Assembly: GCA_017473435.1 (NCBI GenBank)
Contig: JAFULG010000028.1
Location: forward strand, 1-38,004
Origin: Clostridia bacterium
Lineage (GTDB): Bacteria; Bacillota; Clostridia; Oscillospirales; Acutalibacteraceae
Direction: 5' to 3'
DNA length: 38,004 nt
Position numbers and translations under genes: made by a program. The notes beneath the pieces were generated by a model that was not told the DNA's origin, did not search any database, and saw nothing but the letters and a program-made list of their open reading frames with translations. This document shows, piece after piece, positions 17,403 through 29,673 of this stretch (positions are counted from its first letter, which is position 1; each line of letters starts with the position of its first letter).

Positions 17403-18815
17403 ATGAATACAATCAAATTTTTAAAAAGTAAGCTTGGTTACGGAATAGGTGCTGTAGGTCTTGACTTGAGCTACGGCATGTTCTACTCCTTCCTTGCTCA
17501 GTATCTTACAAACGTCCTTAAGCTTAAGCCCGGATTTTTACTTGTGCTTACGCCTATTGCAAGACTATGGGACGGTATCAATGACCCTATGATGGGTACA
17601 ATTGTTGACAACACAAATACAAAAATGGGTAAGTACAGACCCTGGATTCTCCGCGGTTCTATTCTTAATGCCATTGTACTTATTCTCCTTTTTTCAAACC
17701 CCTTTAAATTAGGCGGAGTTGCTCTTTGCGCATATATTGCAATTATGTACGTTGGTTGGGGTATGACAAACACTCTTGCCGATATACCATATTGGTCAAT
17801 GGTGCCTTCATTCACAAGCGATCCTAATGAAAGAAGCCTTATTTCAACTCTCGCCAGAACCTTCTCAGGTCTTGGTCAGGGTATTGTTTCCTTAGGTGCA
17901 CCTTTACTTATGGCCGCTGTCAGTCGCACTCCTTCTGTTGATCCGGAAACAGGTGAAAGCACAATGGTTTTTGACGAGCGCAGCTTTTTTATTTGCGCTG
18001 TTGTCTGTGCAGTCTGCCTTGTTTTCTTCTCAAGCCTTTCTGTTGCAACTACAAAAGAAACACGTACTACCAAGGCTGCAGAAAAGTTTTCCTTTAAAAA
18101 GGCAATACAGATCATCAAATCAAATGATCAGCGTCTTGTATTTATGCTTTTTGCAATGATTTCAAATGCAGGTTGGTACCTTACTTCAGGTGTTGCTGCT
18201 TATTACTTTGACGTTGTTGTGGGTGATCCGAAAAAGCAGTCAATGTTCTCAACCTTCCAGGCAGTCGGCTCTGTTGTTGGCTTGCTTCTTCTTCCCTTCC
18301 TCCAGAAATATATGTCAAAGAGAAGAGCATATCAGGTATCGCTTCTTCTCGCAGCTCTCGGTTATGCCGGTATTTCTGTCGGTGCTTTTGCGAACAATCT
18401 TATGGTTATGAACGTAAGCTATCTTCTCTGCTCAATCGGTATGGCTGCAATGTTCATTGCTCAGACGGTATTTCTTGCTGATGTTGTTGACTACGGTGAA
18501 TTTAAGATGGGCTTCCGTGCTGAGTCTATCACTTTCTCAATGAAGGGCTTTCTTCAGAAAATGGCATATACCCTTCAGACGATTATCCTTTTCGCTTCAC
18601 TCGGTCTTTCTAAGTATGACGGTGAGCTTCATGCACAGAATCCCGATTCAGCAAAGCTTGCAATTACACTTATGCTTTGCGTGATTCCAACAGTTCTCTT
18701 CCTTATTTCACTTGTTATATTCACAAAGAAGTTTAAGCTTCACGGTGATTTCATGGATGAAGTTACATCTTATGTAACGGAAAACAGAAAGAAAAGGGAG
18801 CTTGTAGCCGAATAA
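17403..18815 (+). CDS. GPH-family sugar:cation symporter (MFS, MelB-like), second copy
   Basis: A 470-residue transporter with about 12 membrane segments, paralogous to the one at 6870. The shared family landmarks are ARLWDGINDPMMGT, YVGWGMTNTLADIPYWSM and ADVVDYGEFKMGFRAES. It should import a glycoside or oligosaccharide with a cation; specificity is not readable. AAAGGAGAG precedes the ATG. It follows the phosphopantetheinyl transferase by 16 bases with no terminator between, so it may be read from the citrate synthase operon despite unrelated function. A hairpin ends the run. Confidence 0.92.
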   Translation: MNTIKFLKSKLGYGIGAVGLDLSYGMFYSFLAQYLTNVLKLKPGFLLVLTPIARLWDGINDPMMGTIVDNTNTKMGKYRPWILRGSILNAIVLILLFSNPFKLGGVALCAYIAIMYVGWGMTNTLADIPYWSMVPSFTSDPNERSLISTLARTFSGLGQGIVSLGAPLLMAAVSRTPSVDPETGESTMVFDERSFFICAVVCAVCLVFFSSLSVATTKETRTTKAAEKFSFKKAIQIIKSNDQRLVFMLFAMISNAGWYLTSGVAAYYFDVVVGDPKKQSMFSTFQAVGSVVGLLLLPFLQKYMSKRRAYQVSLLLAALGYAGISVGAFANNLMVMNVSYLLCSIGMAAMFIAQTVFLADVVDYGEFKMGFRAESITFSMKGFLQKMAYTLQTIILFASLGLSKYDGELHAQNPDSAKLAITLMLCVIPTVLFLISLVIFTKKFKLHGDFMDEVTSYVTENRKKRELVAE

Positions 18816-18831
18816 TTCAAGTTTATATTGA

Positions 18832-18868
18832 GTCGGTCCTGCGAGATTTTGCAGGATCGACATTTTTT
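18832..18868 (+). terminator. Intrinsic terminator
   Basis: An 11-bp stem with one wobble (GTCGGTCCTGC at 18832-18842 with GCAGGATCGAC at 18851-18861) is followed by ATTTTTT. It separates the GPH transporter from the ilv operon. Confidence 0.88.
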
Positions 18869-18901
18869 CGCTTTAAATCCTTAAAATTGCGTTGTTTTTG
18901 G

Positions 18902-18930
18902 TTGACATGTAAAAATCCTTGTGATATAAT
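18902..18930 (+). promoter_or_regulatory. Consensus sigma-A promoter of the ilv operon
   Basis: A perfect TTGACA (18902-18907), 17-base spacer and perfect TATAAT (18925-18930), with an extended -10 TG at 18922-18923. Transcription should start near 18937, leaving a leader of only about 34 bases before ilvB. Confidence 0.92.
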
Positions 18931-18970
18931 CTTTTCTAATTGATATGTCCCTTCTGAAAGGATTTTTAAA

Positions 18971-20668
18971 ATGAAACTTACAGGTTCACAGATTGTTATT
19001 GAAACCTTAATCGAACAAGGGGTGACCGACGTTTTTGGTTATCCCGGCGGACAGGTAATAAATATATATGATGCCTTGTATAAGGCAGGCGACAGGATTA
19101 ACCATTTCCTGACTGCTCACGAGCAAGGCGCCTCCCATGCGGCTGACGGTTATGCAAGAGCTTCGGGAAAGGTCGGTGTTGTAATAGCGACCTCAGGTCC
19201 GGGCGCAACTAATCTTGTAACCGGAATAGCTACCGCAATGCTTGATTCTGTACCCATGGTCGCAATTACGGGAAACGTTGCTTCGTCTCTTGTCGGCAAG
19301 GATAGCTTTCAGGAAATTGACATTACCGGTATCACCCTTCCCATAACAAAGCATAACTTTTTTGTTAAGGATGTAAACGAGCTTGCTGACTGTATAAGAG
19401 AAGCTTTTGTGATTGCAAAATCGGGAAGACCCGGACCGGTTCTTGTTGACATTCCTAAGGATGTACAGTTGGCTGTTTGTGAGTTTGAGGCAAAGGGGAT
19501 TGCACCTAAAAGTCCTGAAAAGCTCGCTAAAGAAAGTAAGCTGACAGAAGCTATTAAGCTGATAAATGAATGCGAACGTCCTTACATTTATGTCGGCGGC
19601 GGTGTGATGAGTCGTAGCCTTGGTGATGATGTTATCAGACTCAGTGAAAAAATTGACGCTTGCATCGGATGTACTTTTATGGGTCTTTCTTCAATTCCGG
19701 ATTCATACGAAAGATTTCTCGGTATGCAGGGCATGCACGGTCATTACGCTTCTTCAATGGCTAACAAAAATGCTGATCTTATCATTGGTATCGGTGTCCG
19801 TTTCAGCGACAGAGCTACAGGTGATACTCAGAAATATTGTAAGGGTGCCAAGATAATACAGTTGGATGTAGACAGAGCCGAAATAAATAAAAACATATTG
19901 GTCGATGTAGGTGTTATCGGCGATATCGCGGACAGCTTGAAACGAATTACCGATGCGGTTGATGCTAAGGCGAGACCTGAATGGCACAGTACATTTGAAA
20001 AGCTTAAGCAGGATGAGCTGTTAATTGAAAAAACTAATGAGAGTAAGTCAACCTCAGCGTTTTCACCTAAAAAGGTTTTTGATATTATCAATAAATATAA
20101 GGGTGATGATGTTCCTGTAGCAACGGATGTCGGACAGCATCAGATGTGGGCTGCACAGTATGTCAGCTTTGAAAAGAACAGAAAATTTATTTCATCCGGT
20201 GGCTTGGGAACAATGGGTTACGGACTCGGCGCTGCGATAGGTGCTCAGATTGCAACAGGTAAAAAGACTGTGCTTATAACCGGTGACGGCTCTTTCGGTA
20301 TGAATCTTAATGAGCTTGCCACAGCTGTTACCTACAATGTACCGGTTGTTATAGTTCTTCTTAATAACGGTGTACTCGGTATGGTACGTCAATGGCAGAC
20401 CTTGTTTTTTGAAAAGAGATATTCAAATACTGTCCTTGAAAGAAAAACAGATTTTCCGCTTCTGGCCAAGGCTTTCGGCGCTGAAAGCTATCACGCTGAA
20501 ACACCTGAGGAATTCGAAAAATCTATAAGCAAGGCTATGGAAAGCGACGGTCCGGTGCTTATCGAGGTTATGATTGAAAAGGATGAGCTTGTTCTTCCTA
20601 TGCTTCCTCCGGGAGGTTCAATAGAAGATATTATTGTGAGTATTGAAAAGGGGGATGACAATGAGTAA
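18971..20668 (+). CDS. ilvB: Acetolactate synthase, large (catalytic) subunit
   Basis: First enzyme of branched-chain amino acid synthesis, making acetolactate or acetohydroxybutyrate. The 565-residue length is normal. The N-terminal PYR domain has the ThDP-activating Glu51 in [13 protein letters not shown]. The middle domain has [15 protein letters not shown], and the C-terminal PP domain has the ThDP motif [12 protein letters not shown] ending in NN. MLPPGGS near the end is typical of anabolic enzymes. GAAAGGA precedes the ATG. The gene overlaps ilvN by 8 bases and is the first of ilvBNCD. Confidence 0.97.
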   Translation: MKLTGSQIVIETLIEQGVTDVFGYPGGQVINIYDALYKAGDRINHFLTAHEQGASHAADGYARASGKVGVVIATSGPGATNLVTGIATAMLDSVPMVAITGNVASSLVGKDSFQEIDITGITLPITKHNFFVKDVNELADCIREAFVIAKSGRPGPVLVDIPKDVQLAVCEFEAKGIAPKSPEKLAKESKLTEAIKLINECERPYIYVGGGVMSRSLGDDVIRLSEKIDACIGCTFMGLSSIPDSYERFLGMQGMHGHYASSMANKNADLIIGIGVRFSDRATGDTQKYCKGAKIIQLDVDRAEINKNILVDVGVIGDIADSLKRITDAVDAKARPEWHSTFEKLKQDELLIEKTNESKSTSAFSPKKVFDIINKYKGDDVPVATDVGQHQMWAAQYVSFEKNRKFISSGGLGTMGYGLGAAIGAQIATGKKTVLITGDGSFGMNLNELATAVTYNVPVVIVLLNNGVLGMVRQWQTLFFEKRYSNTVLERKTDFPLLAKAFGAESYHAETPEEFEKSISKAMESDGPVLIEVMIEKDELVLPMLPPGGSIEDIIVSIEKGDDNE

Positions 20669-21161
20669 GTATGTAATTGCTGTATATGTTGACAATAAGC
20701 CCGGTGTGCTTACCAGAGTATCAAGTATGTTCACCCGTCGTGCATTCAACATTGATACGCTTACCGTTGGTGAGATTGAAAATCCTGCATATTCACGTAT
20801 TACGATTTCGCTTTCAGGTGACGAATATACTAAAAATCAGATTGTAGCCCAGCTTCATAAGTTACATAATGTTCAGAAGGTTAAGGTTCTTTCTGATGAA
20901 AGCGCAATGAAACGCGAACTTATGATTATCAAGATGAAAAATAATCCTCACAACAGAGCCGAAATTATGGCGGCTGCTGAGGTTTACAAAGGAAAGATCA
21001 TCGACTATTCAGTAAGCACAATCAGCGTTGAGGTTACGGGCGAGCCCGTAAAAATCGATGCTTTCATTGAGCTTATGAAGCCTCTCGGCATTTTGGAAAT
21101 GTGCCGTACCGGTATTGTTGCTATTGAGCGCGGTGCGGAAACTATGTTTTCTCAGGAATAA
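20661..21161 (+). CDS. ilvN: Acetolactate synthase, small (regulatory) subunit
   Basis: The regulatory subunit of 166 residues. An N-terminal ACT domain (about 3-75: [21 protein letters not shown]) binds valine for feedback inhibition, and a C-terminal domain follows ([19 protein letters not shown] to ERGAETMF). The ATG at 20661 is chosen over the ATG at 20655 because AAAAGGGGG then lies at proper distance. The 8-base overlap with ilvB suggests coupled translation and fixed subunit ratio. Confidence 0.95.
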   Translation: MSKYVIAVYVDNKPGVLTRVSSMFTRRAFNIDTLTVGEIENPAYSRITISLSGDEYTKNQIVAQLHKLHNVQKVKVLSDESAMKRELMIIKMKNNPHNRAEIMAAAEVYKGKIIDYSVSTISVEVTGEPVKIDAFIELMKPLGILEMCRTGIVAIERGAETMFSQE

Positions 21162-21165
21162 ATAA

Positions 21166-22221
<1,056 letters not shown>

Positions 22222-22232
22222 TCATCTAAAAA

Positions 22233-22266
22233 TAGGGTCTGTTGAGCCGAGGCACAGCAGACCCTA
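22233..22266 (+). other. Intergenic hairpin in the ilv operon
   Basis: A 12-bp stem with one G-U pair (22233-22244 with 22255-22266) lies between ilvC and ilvD. No T tract follows, so it is more likely an mRNA processing or stabilising element, or a leaky terminator, than a full stop. Confidence 0.65.
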
Positions 22267-22294
22267 AATGACTTTTCCGAGAGGATGAAAAACT

Positions 22295-23959
22295 ATGATT
22301 AAAGATACTATTGTTGACGGTTTTGCCAATGCGCCGCACCGTTCACTTTATCACGCATTGGGTCTTACCGATGAAGAGCAGTCCAGACCGCTTATCGGTA
22401 TCGTTTCATCATTCAATGAAATTGTACCGGGTCATGTTAATCTTGACAAAATAGCAGATGCTGTAAAGCTTGGTGTTGCTATGGCAGGCGGTACACCAAT
22501 TGTTTTTCCTGCTATTACCGTTTGTGACGGAATTGCAATGGGACATGTCGGTATGAAATATTCGCTTATTACACGTGATCTTATTGCCGATTCTACAGAG
22601 GCAATGGTTATGGCTCACGGTTTTGACGGTCTTGTAATGATTCCTAACTGCGATAAAAATGTGCCGGGTCTTCTTATGGCGGCGGCAAGACTTAACATTC
22701 CGACTATTTTTGTTTCGGGTGGTCCGATGCTTGCAGGCAGACTTGACGGCAAGAAAACAAGCCTTTCAAGTATGTTTGAGGCAGTAGGTGCTTATTCTGC
22801 AGGCAAAATTGATGATAACAGACTCAAGGTTTGTGAAGAAAAAACCTGTCCCACTTGCGGTTCGTGTTCAGGAATGTATACGGCAAACTCAATGAATTGC
22901 CTTACTGAGGTTTTGGGTATGGGACTTGAGGGCAACGGAACTGTTCCTGCTGTTTATTCAAAGAGAATTGAGCTTGCAAAACACGCAGGTATGCAGATAA
23001 TGGAGCTTGTAAGAAAGAATATCCGTCCCAGAGATATAATGACAAAGGCAGCATTCAACAATGCTCTTACAGCTGATATGGCTCTTGGCTGCTCAACTAA
23101 CAGTATGCTCCACCTTCCGGCCATTGCAAATGAATGCGGTATTGAAATCAACCTTGATGATGCTAACAGAATCAGCGAAAAGACACCCAATCTTTGCCAC
23201 CTTGCTCCTGCAGGTCATACCTATATGGAAGATCTTAACGAGGCAGGCGGCGTATATGCTGTACTTAAGGAGCTTACAAAAAAAGAGCTTCTTGACACAA
23301 GCGTAATGACATGCACAGGAAAAACAATGGCAGAAAATATTGAAAATGCCGTAAATACGGATACCGATACAATCAGAAGCATTGATAATCCCTATTCACA
23401 GACAGGCGGTATCGCTGTTCTTCGCGGTAACCTTGCTCCCGACGGATGTGTTGTAAAGAGAAGTGCAGTTGCACCTGAAATGCTTGTTCACGAGGGTCCT
23501 GCAAAGGTTTTCGACAGTGAAGAGGATACAATAAGAGCTATTTACAACGGTGAAATTGTAAAGGGAGACGTTGTTGTTATCCGTTATGAAGGTCCTTCGG
23601 GAGGTCCCGGTATGAGAGAAATGCTTTCACCTACATCTGCTATTGCAGGTATGGGACTTGATAAGGATGTTGCTCTTATTACCGATGGCAGATTTTCCGG
23701 AGCTACAAGAGGCGCTTCAATCGGTCACGTTTCACCTGAAGCTGTAAGAGGTGGTCTAATAGCTTATGTAAAAGACGGCGATATAATAAGCATCAATATT
23801 CCTGAATATAAAATTGAGCTTAAGGTCAGCGAAGATGAAATAGAAAAGAGAAAAGCAGAAACAACTCTTAAGGTCAAAACAGATATAAAGGGTTGTCTTA
23901 AGCGTTACTCAGAAATGGTAAGCTCTGCCGACAAGGGTGCTATTATCAATAAGTTTTAA
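22295..23959 (+). CDS. ilvD: Dihydroxyacid dehydratase
   Basis: Dehydrates dihydroxy acids to 2-keto acids in valine, isoleucine and leucine synthesis. The 554-residue protein carries the Fe-S cysteines in [10 protein letters not shown] and [18 protein letters not shown], and the later signatures [14 protein letters not shown] and [15 protein letters not shown]. Such enzymes use an oxygen-sensitive Fe-S cluster, in keeping with an anaerobe. GAGAGG precedes the ATG. The genes ilvE, ilvA and leu are not in the window. Confidence 0.97.
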   Translation: MIKDTIVDGFANAPHRSLYHALGLTDEEQSRPLIGIVSSFNEIVPGHVNLDKIADAVKLGVAMAGGTPIVFPAITVCDGIAMGHVGMKYSLITRDLIADSTEAMVMAHGFDGLVMIPNCDKNVPGLLMAAARLNIPTIFVSGGPMLAGRLDGKKTSLSSMFEAVGAYSAGKIDDNRLKVCEEKTCPTCGSCSGMYTANSMNCLTEVLGMGLEGNGTVPAVYSKRIELAKHAGMQIMELVRKNIRPRDIMTKAAFNNALTADMALGCSTNSMLHLPAIANECGIEINLDDANRISEKTPNLCHLAPAGHTYMEDLNEAGGVYAVLKELTKKELLDTSVMTCTGKTMAENIENAVNTDTDTIRSIDNPYSQTGGIAVLRGNLAPDGCVVKRSAVAPEMLVHEGPAKVFDSEEDTIRAIYNGEIVKGDVVVIRYEGPSGGPGMREMLSPTSAIAGMGLDKDVALITDGRFSGATRGASIGHVSPEAVRGGLIAYVKDGDIISINIPEYKIELKVSEDEIEKRKAETTLKVKTDIKGCLKRYSEMVSSADKGAIINKF

Positions 23960-23976
23960 AATACGGTGAGCATATT

Positions 23977-25167
23977 ATGTCAAATCTTGATTTAAACCAA
24001 CTAAAAAATGAACTGGCGACACTTTCTGTTTTCAGAAATCTGCTTTACAAAAAAGAGATGGATAGCTTTTTCAAATTCATCGAAGAAGACGGTTTAAGCT
24101 TCAGGCTTTTGAGGTACGGTGAGTTTGTAAGCTCATTGGCTTTAAGCAACGCTTCTTTTTCGGAGTTTCTGAAAAAAGCTGTATGCGAGGATGAGAATAT
24201 TTATATAACCCTTGTTGCAAAAGGAATAGAAATTCCTTCCAGCGTTCGTAAAAATGCAGAAAGAGAGCTTGAAATTTTCAGTCGTATTACCGAGATAACC
24301 TGTGAAGATATAAGAGCATTTCTCGGATATGACGGTTATCTTCCTGAATTTGAAAATACACCTACAGATTTCAAAAGTATGTATTCGGACAGATGTGAAA
24401 ACGTTTCTTGCTTCGGCTACGGAATTTTCACCTCTTATCCTATGTTTAAGGTTGTCGGAAATGAAATTGTTCCTGTTAAATCCTGCGACGAAATAGAGGT
24501 TCAGGCTTTTGTCGGTTATGAAAAGGAAAGGCAGGCTGTAATTGACAACACAACAGCGCTCGTCAAAGGCAGTCCTGCAAATAATGTCCTTCTCTACGGT
24601 GATGCAGGTACCGGTAAATCCTCTACGGTAAAGGCTGTTGCGAATATGTTTTTCGATAAAGGTGTAAGGCTTATTGAAATAAGAAAGGATCAGCTTTTAC
24701 AGCTTTGCGATATTATGGGAAAAATCGCAGATAATCCTTTAAAGTTCATTATCTTTATTGATGATCTATCGTTTAATAAAAATGATGATCAGTTTTCGAT
24801 GCTGAAGGCGGCTTTAGAAGGTTCGGCGAGTGTCAGGGCAGGAAATGCTGTGATTTATGCTACAAGCAATCGTCGCCATATAGTCAAAGAAACCTTCTCT
24901 GACAGGGCTACCGGCGGAGATGACATTCACCGTAACGATACTGTTCAGGAGTTGCTTTCACTTTCGGAGCGTTTTGGTCTTACGGTTTATTTCTCAAAGC
25001 CGAACAAAATCTTATATCTTGATATAGTTCATCAGCTTGCAAAGAGATATTCTATTGATATGGAGCAGGGTGAACTTGACGTAAAGGCAGAAGCCTTCGC
25101 ACTTAATAAAGGAAATCGTTCTCCGCGTGCGGCAGAGCAGTTTATAAAAAGTCTTATAACAACATAA
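23977..25167 (+). CDS. DUF815-family AAA+ ATPase
   Basis: A 396-residue protein. An N-terminal helical region of unknown role (1-180) precedes an AAA+ module with Walker A GDAGTGKS at 208-215, Walker B FIIFIDDLSF near 258-267, and sensor/arginine region YATSNRRHIVKETFSDR. This is the DUF815 layout, where the ATPase resembles DnaC/IstB-like loaders. The biological role is not known. It lies 17 bases after ilvD with no terminator between and 19 bases before ridA, so it is likely in the ilv transcript. Confidence 0.88.
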   Translation: MSNLDLNQLKNELATLSVFRNLLYKKEMDSFFKFIEEDGLSFRLLRYGEFVSSLALSNASFSEFLKKAVCEDENIYITLVAKGIEIPSSVRKNAERELEIFSRITEITCEDIRAFLGYDGYLPEFENTPTDFKSMYSDRCENVSCFGYGIFTSYPMFKVVGNEIVPVKSCDEIEVQAFVGYEKERQAVIDNTTALVKGSPANNVLLYGDAGTGKSSTVKAVANMFFDKGVRLIEIRKDQLLQLCDIMGKIADNPLKFIIFIDDLSFNKNDDQFSMLKAALEGSASVRAGNAVIYATSNRRHIVKETFSDRATGGDDIHRNDTVQELLSLSERFGLTVYFSKPNKILYLDIVHQLAKRYSIDMEQGELDVKAEAFALNKGNRSPRAAEQFIKSLITT

Positions 25168-25186
25168 AATGAAAGGACGTTTAATT

Positions 25187-25564
25187 ATGATTACTAAAAT
25201 TTCTACTTCTAAGGCACCTGCAGCAATAGGTCCTTATTCTCAGGCTATTTCAACCGGTTCCATGCTTTACACCTCAGGTCAGCTTGGCATTAATCCCGAA
25301 AACGGTGAGCTGGAAGGTGCAGATGTTACTGCTCAGGCAGAGCAGGTTATGAAAAATCTCGGCGCTGTTCTTGAAGAAGCAGGAACTAATTTTGATAATA
25401 TTGTTAAAACCACTTGTTTTCTTGCCGATATGGCTGATTTTGCAGCGTTTAATGCGGTCTATTCAAAGTATATTACCTCTGCACCTGCAAGAAGCTGTGT
25501 TGCTGTTAAAACGCTTCCTAAAAACGCTCTTGTTGAAGTTGAAGCTATAGCTGTTATTGAGTAA
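25187..25564 (+). CDS. ridA: RidA family enamine/imine deaminase
   Basis: RidA hydrolyses reactive 2-aminoacrylate and related imines released by PLP enzymes such as threonine dehydratase, protecting branched-chain amino acid enzymes. The 125-residue length is standard. APAAIGPYSQA is at the N-terminus, VKTTCFLADMADF in the middle, and PARSCVAVKTLPKNALVEVEAIA at the end, including the conserved Arg and Glu. The ATG at 25187 is chosen since AAAGGA lies just upstream, inside the longer frame from 25169. Placement behind ilvBNCD fits its role. Confidence 0.94.
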   Translation: MITKISTSKAPAAIGPYSQAISTGSMLYTSGQLGINPENGELEGADVTAQAEQVMKNLGAVLEEAGTNFDNIVKTTCFLADMADFAAFNAVYSKYITSAPARSCVAVKTLPKNALVEVEAIAVIE

Positions 25565-25565
25565 T

Positions 25566-27644
25566 ATGAAAAATCAGCAAAAGATAAAATGGTTGATTTA
25601 TCCGGTATTGGTAGTTGTGATTTCTGTGCTGTCGGCTGTAAGCGCTTTTGCTGCGGATAATTCTTATCTTAGCTATGAGTTTATAGGTAATAGCTGTATA
25701 GTTACAGAATGTGACGATGAGGCAAAGGGGCAGATTAATGTTCCTGAAACGGTAAACGGAAAAGATGTTGTCGGAATAAAGGATAACGCTTTTTCTGATT
25801 GTTACTATCTGACCGGAATTAATCTTCCTGAAACCGTGAGAAGTATCGGAAACGGTGCTTTTGCATCTTGTATTTCTCTTGAAATGTTTGATATGCCGGA
25901 CAGTGTTGAAAATCTCGGAAATTCTGTTTTTTCAAATTGCGTTTCGTTAAGAATTGTTAACCTGTCACAGAGTGTCAATATCGTTCCTGAAGAAACCTTT
26001 TATATGTGTAAAGCTTTAAAAGAAATAGAAATTTCAGAGGATACGACCTTGTTCGGAAAAAATGCTTTTAAAGGTTGTTCGTCGCTGAGGAGTATTGTTT
26101 TACCGGGAAATTTATATGAAATTTCATCCGGTTGCTTTTCAAATTGCTCATCATTGGAAAAGGTTTATCTGCCCTTATCTGTTTTACAGATATGTCGTGA
26201 TGCTTTTGAAAAATGTACATCGTTGAATACCGTGTATTATCAGAGCAGCGAAAGAAATTTTGAAAAAATAAGTATCCTTGCTGGTAATGATTCTCTGTTG
26301 CACAGCAATGTGATTTTCAATCATAATCACAGATCGGCTTCTGTAGCAACCTCTGTTGAAGCAACATGCGAGGAAGACGGTTATACAACCTATGACTGTG
26401 TTTGCGGATTTTCAGAGACAAGCAATTATGTTGTTGCTAAAGGTCATGAACTTACTGAATATCTTAAGATTTATGAACCGGATTGTGTCAATACCGGTCT
26501 GGCTTATCTTAAATGTGCAAACTGTAATTTTTATGAAGAATTAATTCTTTCATTAAAGCAGCATACACCTGTAATTGATGCAGCGGTTAAGTCTGATTGT
26601 ATTAACACGGGTTTGACGCAGGGGAGTCATTGCTCTGTTTGCGGCAAAGTTCTGACAGCGCAGAATAAGGTGCCTGTCAGCGAGCACAGTTTTACAAAGA
26701 AGATATCAGATAAAGCTCATCTTGCCACGCAGGCTTCTTATACAGTACCGGCAACATATTATCTTTCCTGCGATGTGTGTGATGCAATAAGCAAGGATAA
26801 AACCTATACCGGAGCTACACTTTCTCTGGGTATAACAGGTAAGATTGTATCAACCTCTTCTAATGATTCAATTACATTATCCTGGAATAAGGTGGCTGAT
26901 GCTACAGGCTATGCCGTTTTTTACAAAAACACATCAGGCAAGTGGCAGACTTACAAATACCTGACTGCCAATACCCTGAAAATGACAAAGCTACCTTCGG
27001 GCAGATTATACGAATTTGCGGTAAGGGCTTACGTAACTGAAAGAGGTAAAACGGTGTTTTCTCCGTCTTTTGCGACACACAAGGAAGCAACAAGACCTTT
27101 GCCTCCTGGAAAAGTAGTTGCGGTACAGAATGAAAATGCAATTCAACTTAATTGGACCGCTTCGGCCGGCGCTACGAATTATCAGGTCTTTTATTATAAT
27201 ACGGTTCAAAAGAAATGGATAGTAATCGGTTATGCTGTCAAAGGTTGCAAGCATACAATTTATAATCTTAAGCCGGGTGTGGCGTTTACTTTTGCTGTAA
27301 GACCTTATATAAACACAGGAGCTAAAAATGTGCATTCCAGCAGCTACACTTCAATTTCAACATGCACAAAACCTATAGTTCCGATTTTGAAATCAACTCC
27401 GCTTAAAGGTGCGGTAAGACTTAATTGGGATAAGGTCAGCGGTGCTGACGGATATGTTATATACGGCTCTTCGAGTCCTAACTCGGGTTATGTCAAGCTT
27501 GCTATTACATCAGGTCTTACATATACTAAAAACGGACTTGTAAGCGGAAGAACCTATTATTTTAAAGCTTATTCTTATAAAAGGACACCTGCCGGTGTAG
27601 TTTACAGCTATGCAGGACCTGTGAAAACTGTTACAACAAGATAA
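25566..27644 (+). CDS. Secreted BspA-like leucine-rich-repeat protein with CxxC modules and fibronectin III domains
   Basis: A 692-residue exported protein. The signal peptide covers about 1-29 (cleavage after AFA). Residues 35-235 are LRR_5/BspA-type repeats with the pattern AFxxCxSLxxIxLPxSV. Residues 240-425 hold four CxxC modules (CVCG, CANC, CSVC, CDVC), as in many clostridial surface proteins. Residues 430-690 form three fibronectin type III-like domains with repeated LxWxxVxGAxGYxVY and SGRTYxFxVRAY. No LPxTG, SLH or choline-binding anchor is seen, so it may be released or held by the Cys modules. Its likely role is adhesion or polysaccharide contact, but this is inferred. The ATG at 25566 lacks a strong ribosome site and directly follows the ridA stop, so translation may be coupled. 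Confidence 0.85.
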   Translation: MKNQQKIKWLIYPVLVVVISVLSAVSAFAADNSYLSYEFIGNSCIVTECDDEAKGQINVPETVNGKDVVGIKDNAFSDCYYLTGINLPETVRSIGNGAFASCISLEMFDMPDSVENLGNSVFSNCVSLRIVNLSQSVNIVPEETFYMCKALKEIEISEDTTLFGKNAFKGCSSLRSIVLPGNLYEISSGCFSNCSSLEKVYLPLSVLQICRDAFEKCTSLNTVYYQSSERNFEKISILAGNDSLLHSNVIFNHNHRSASVATSVEATCEEDGYTTYDCVCGFSETSNYVVAKGHELTEYLKIYEPDCVNTGLAYLKCANCNFYEELILSLKQHTPVIDAAVKSDCINTGLTQGSHCSVCGKVLTAQNKVPVSEHSFTKKISDKAHLATQASYTVPATYYLSCDVCDAISKDKTYTGATLSLGITGKIVSTSSNDSITLSWNKVADATGYAVFYKNTSGKWQTYKYLTANTLKMTKLPSGRLYEFAVRAYVTERGKTVFSPSFATHKEATRPLPPGKVVAVQNENAIQLNWTASAGATNYQVFYYNTVQKKWIVIGYAVKGCKHTIYNLKPGVAFTFAVRPYINTGAKNVHSSSYTSISTCTKPIVPILKSTPLKGAVRLNWDKVSGADGYVIYGSSSPNSGYVKLAITSGLTYTKNGLVSGRTYYFKAYSYKRTPAGVVYSYAGPVKTVTTR

Positions 27645-27648
27645 AAAT

Positions 27649-29673
<2,025 letters not shown>

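Noticed and set aside
18816-18970. T-box or attenuator leader for the ilv operon
   Set aside because: The consensus promoter leaves only about 34 bases of leader, and the upstream hairpin belongs to the preceding gene as a terminator.
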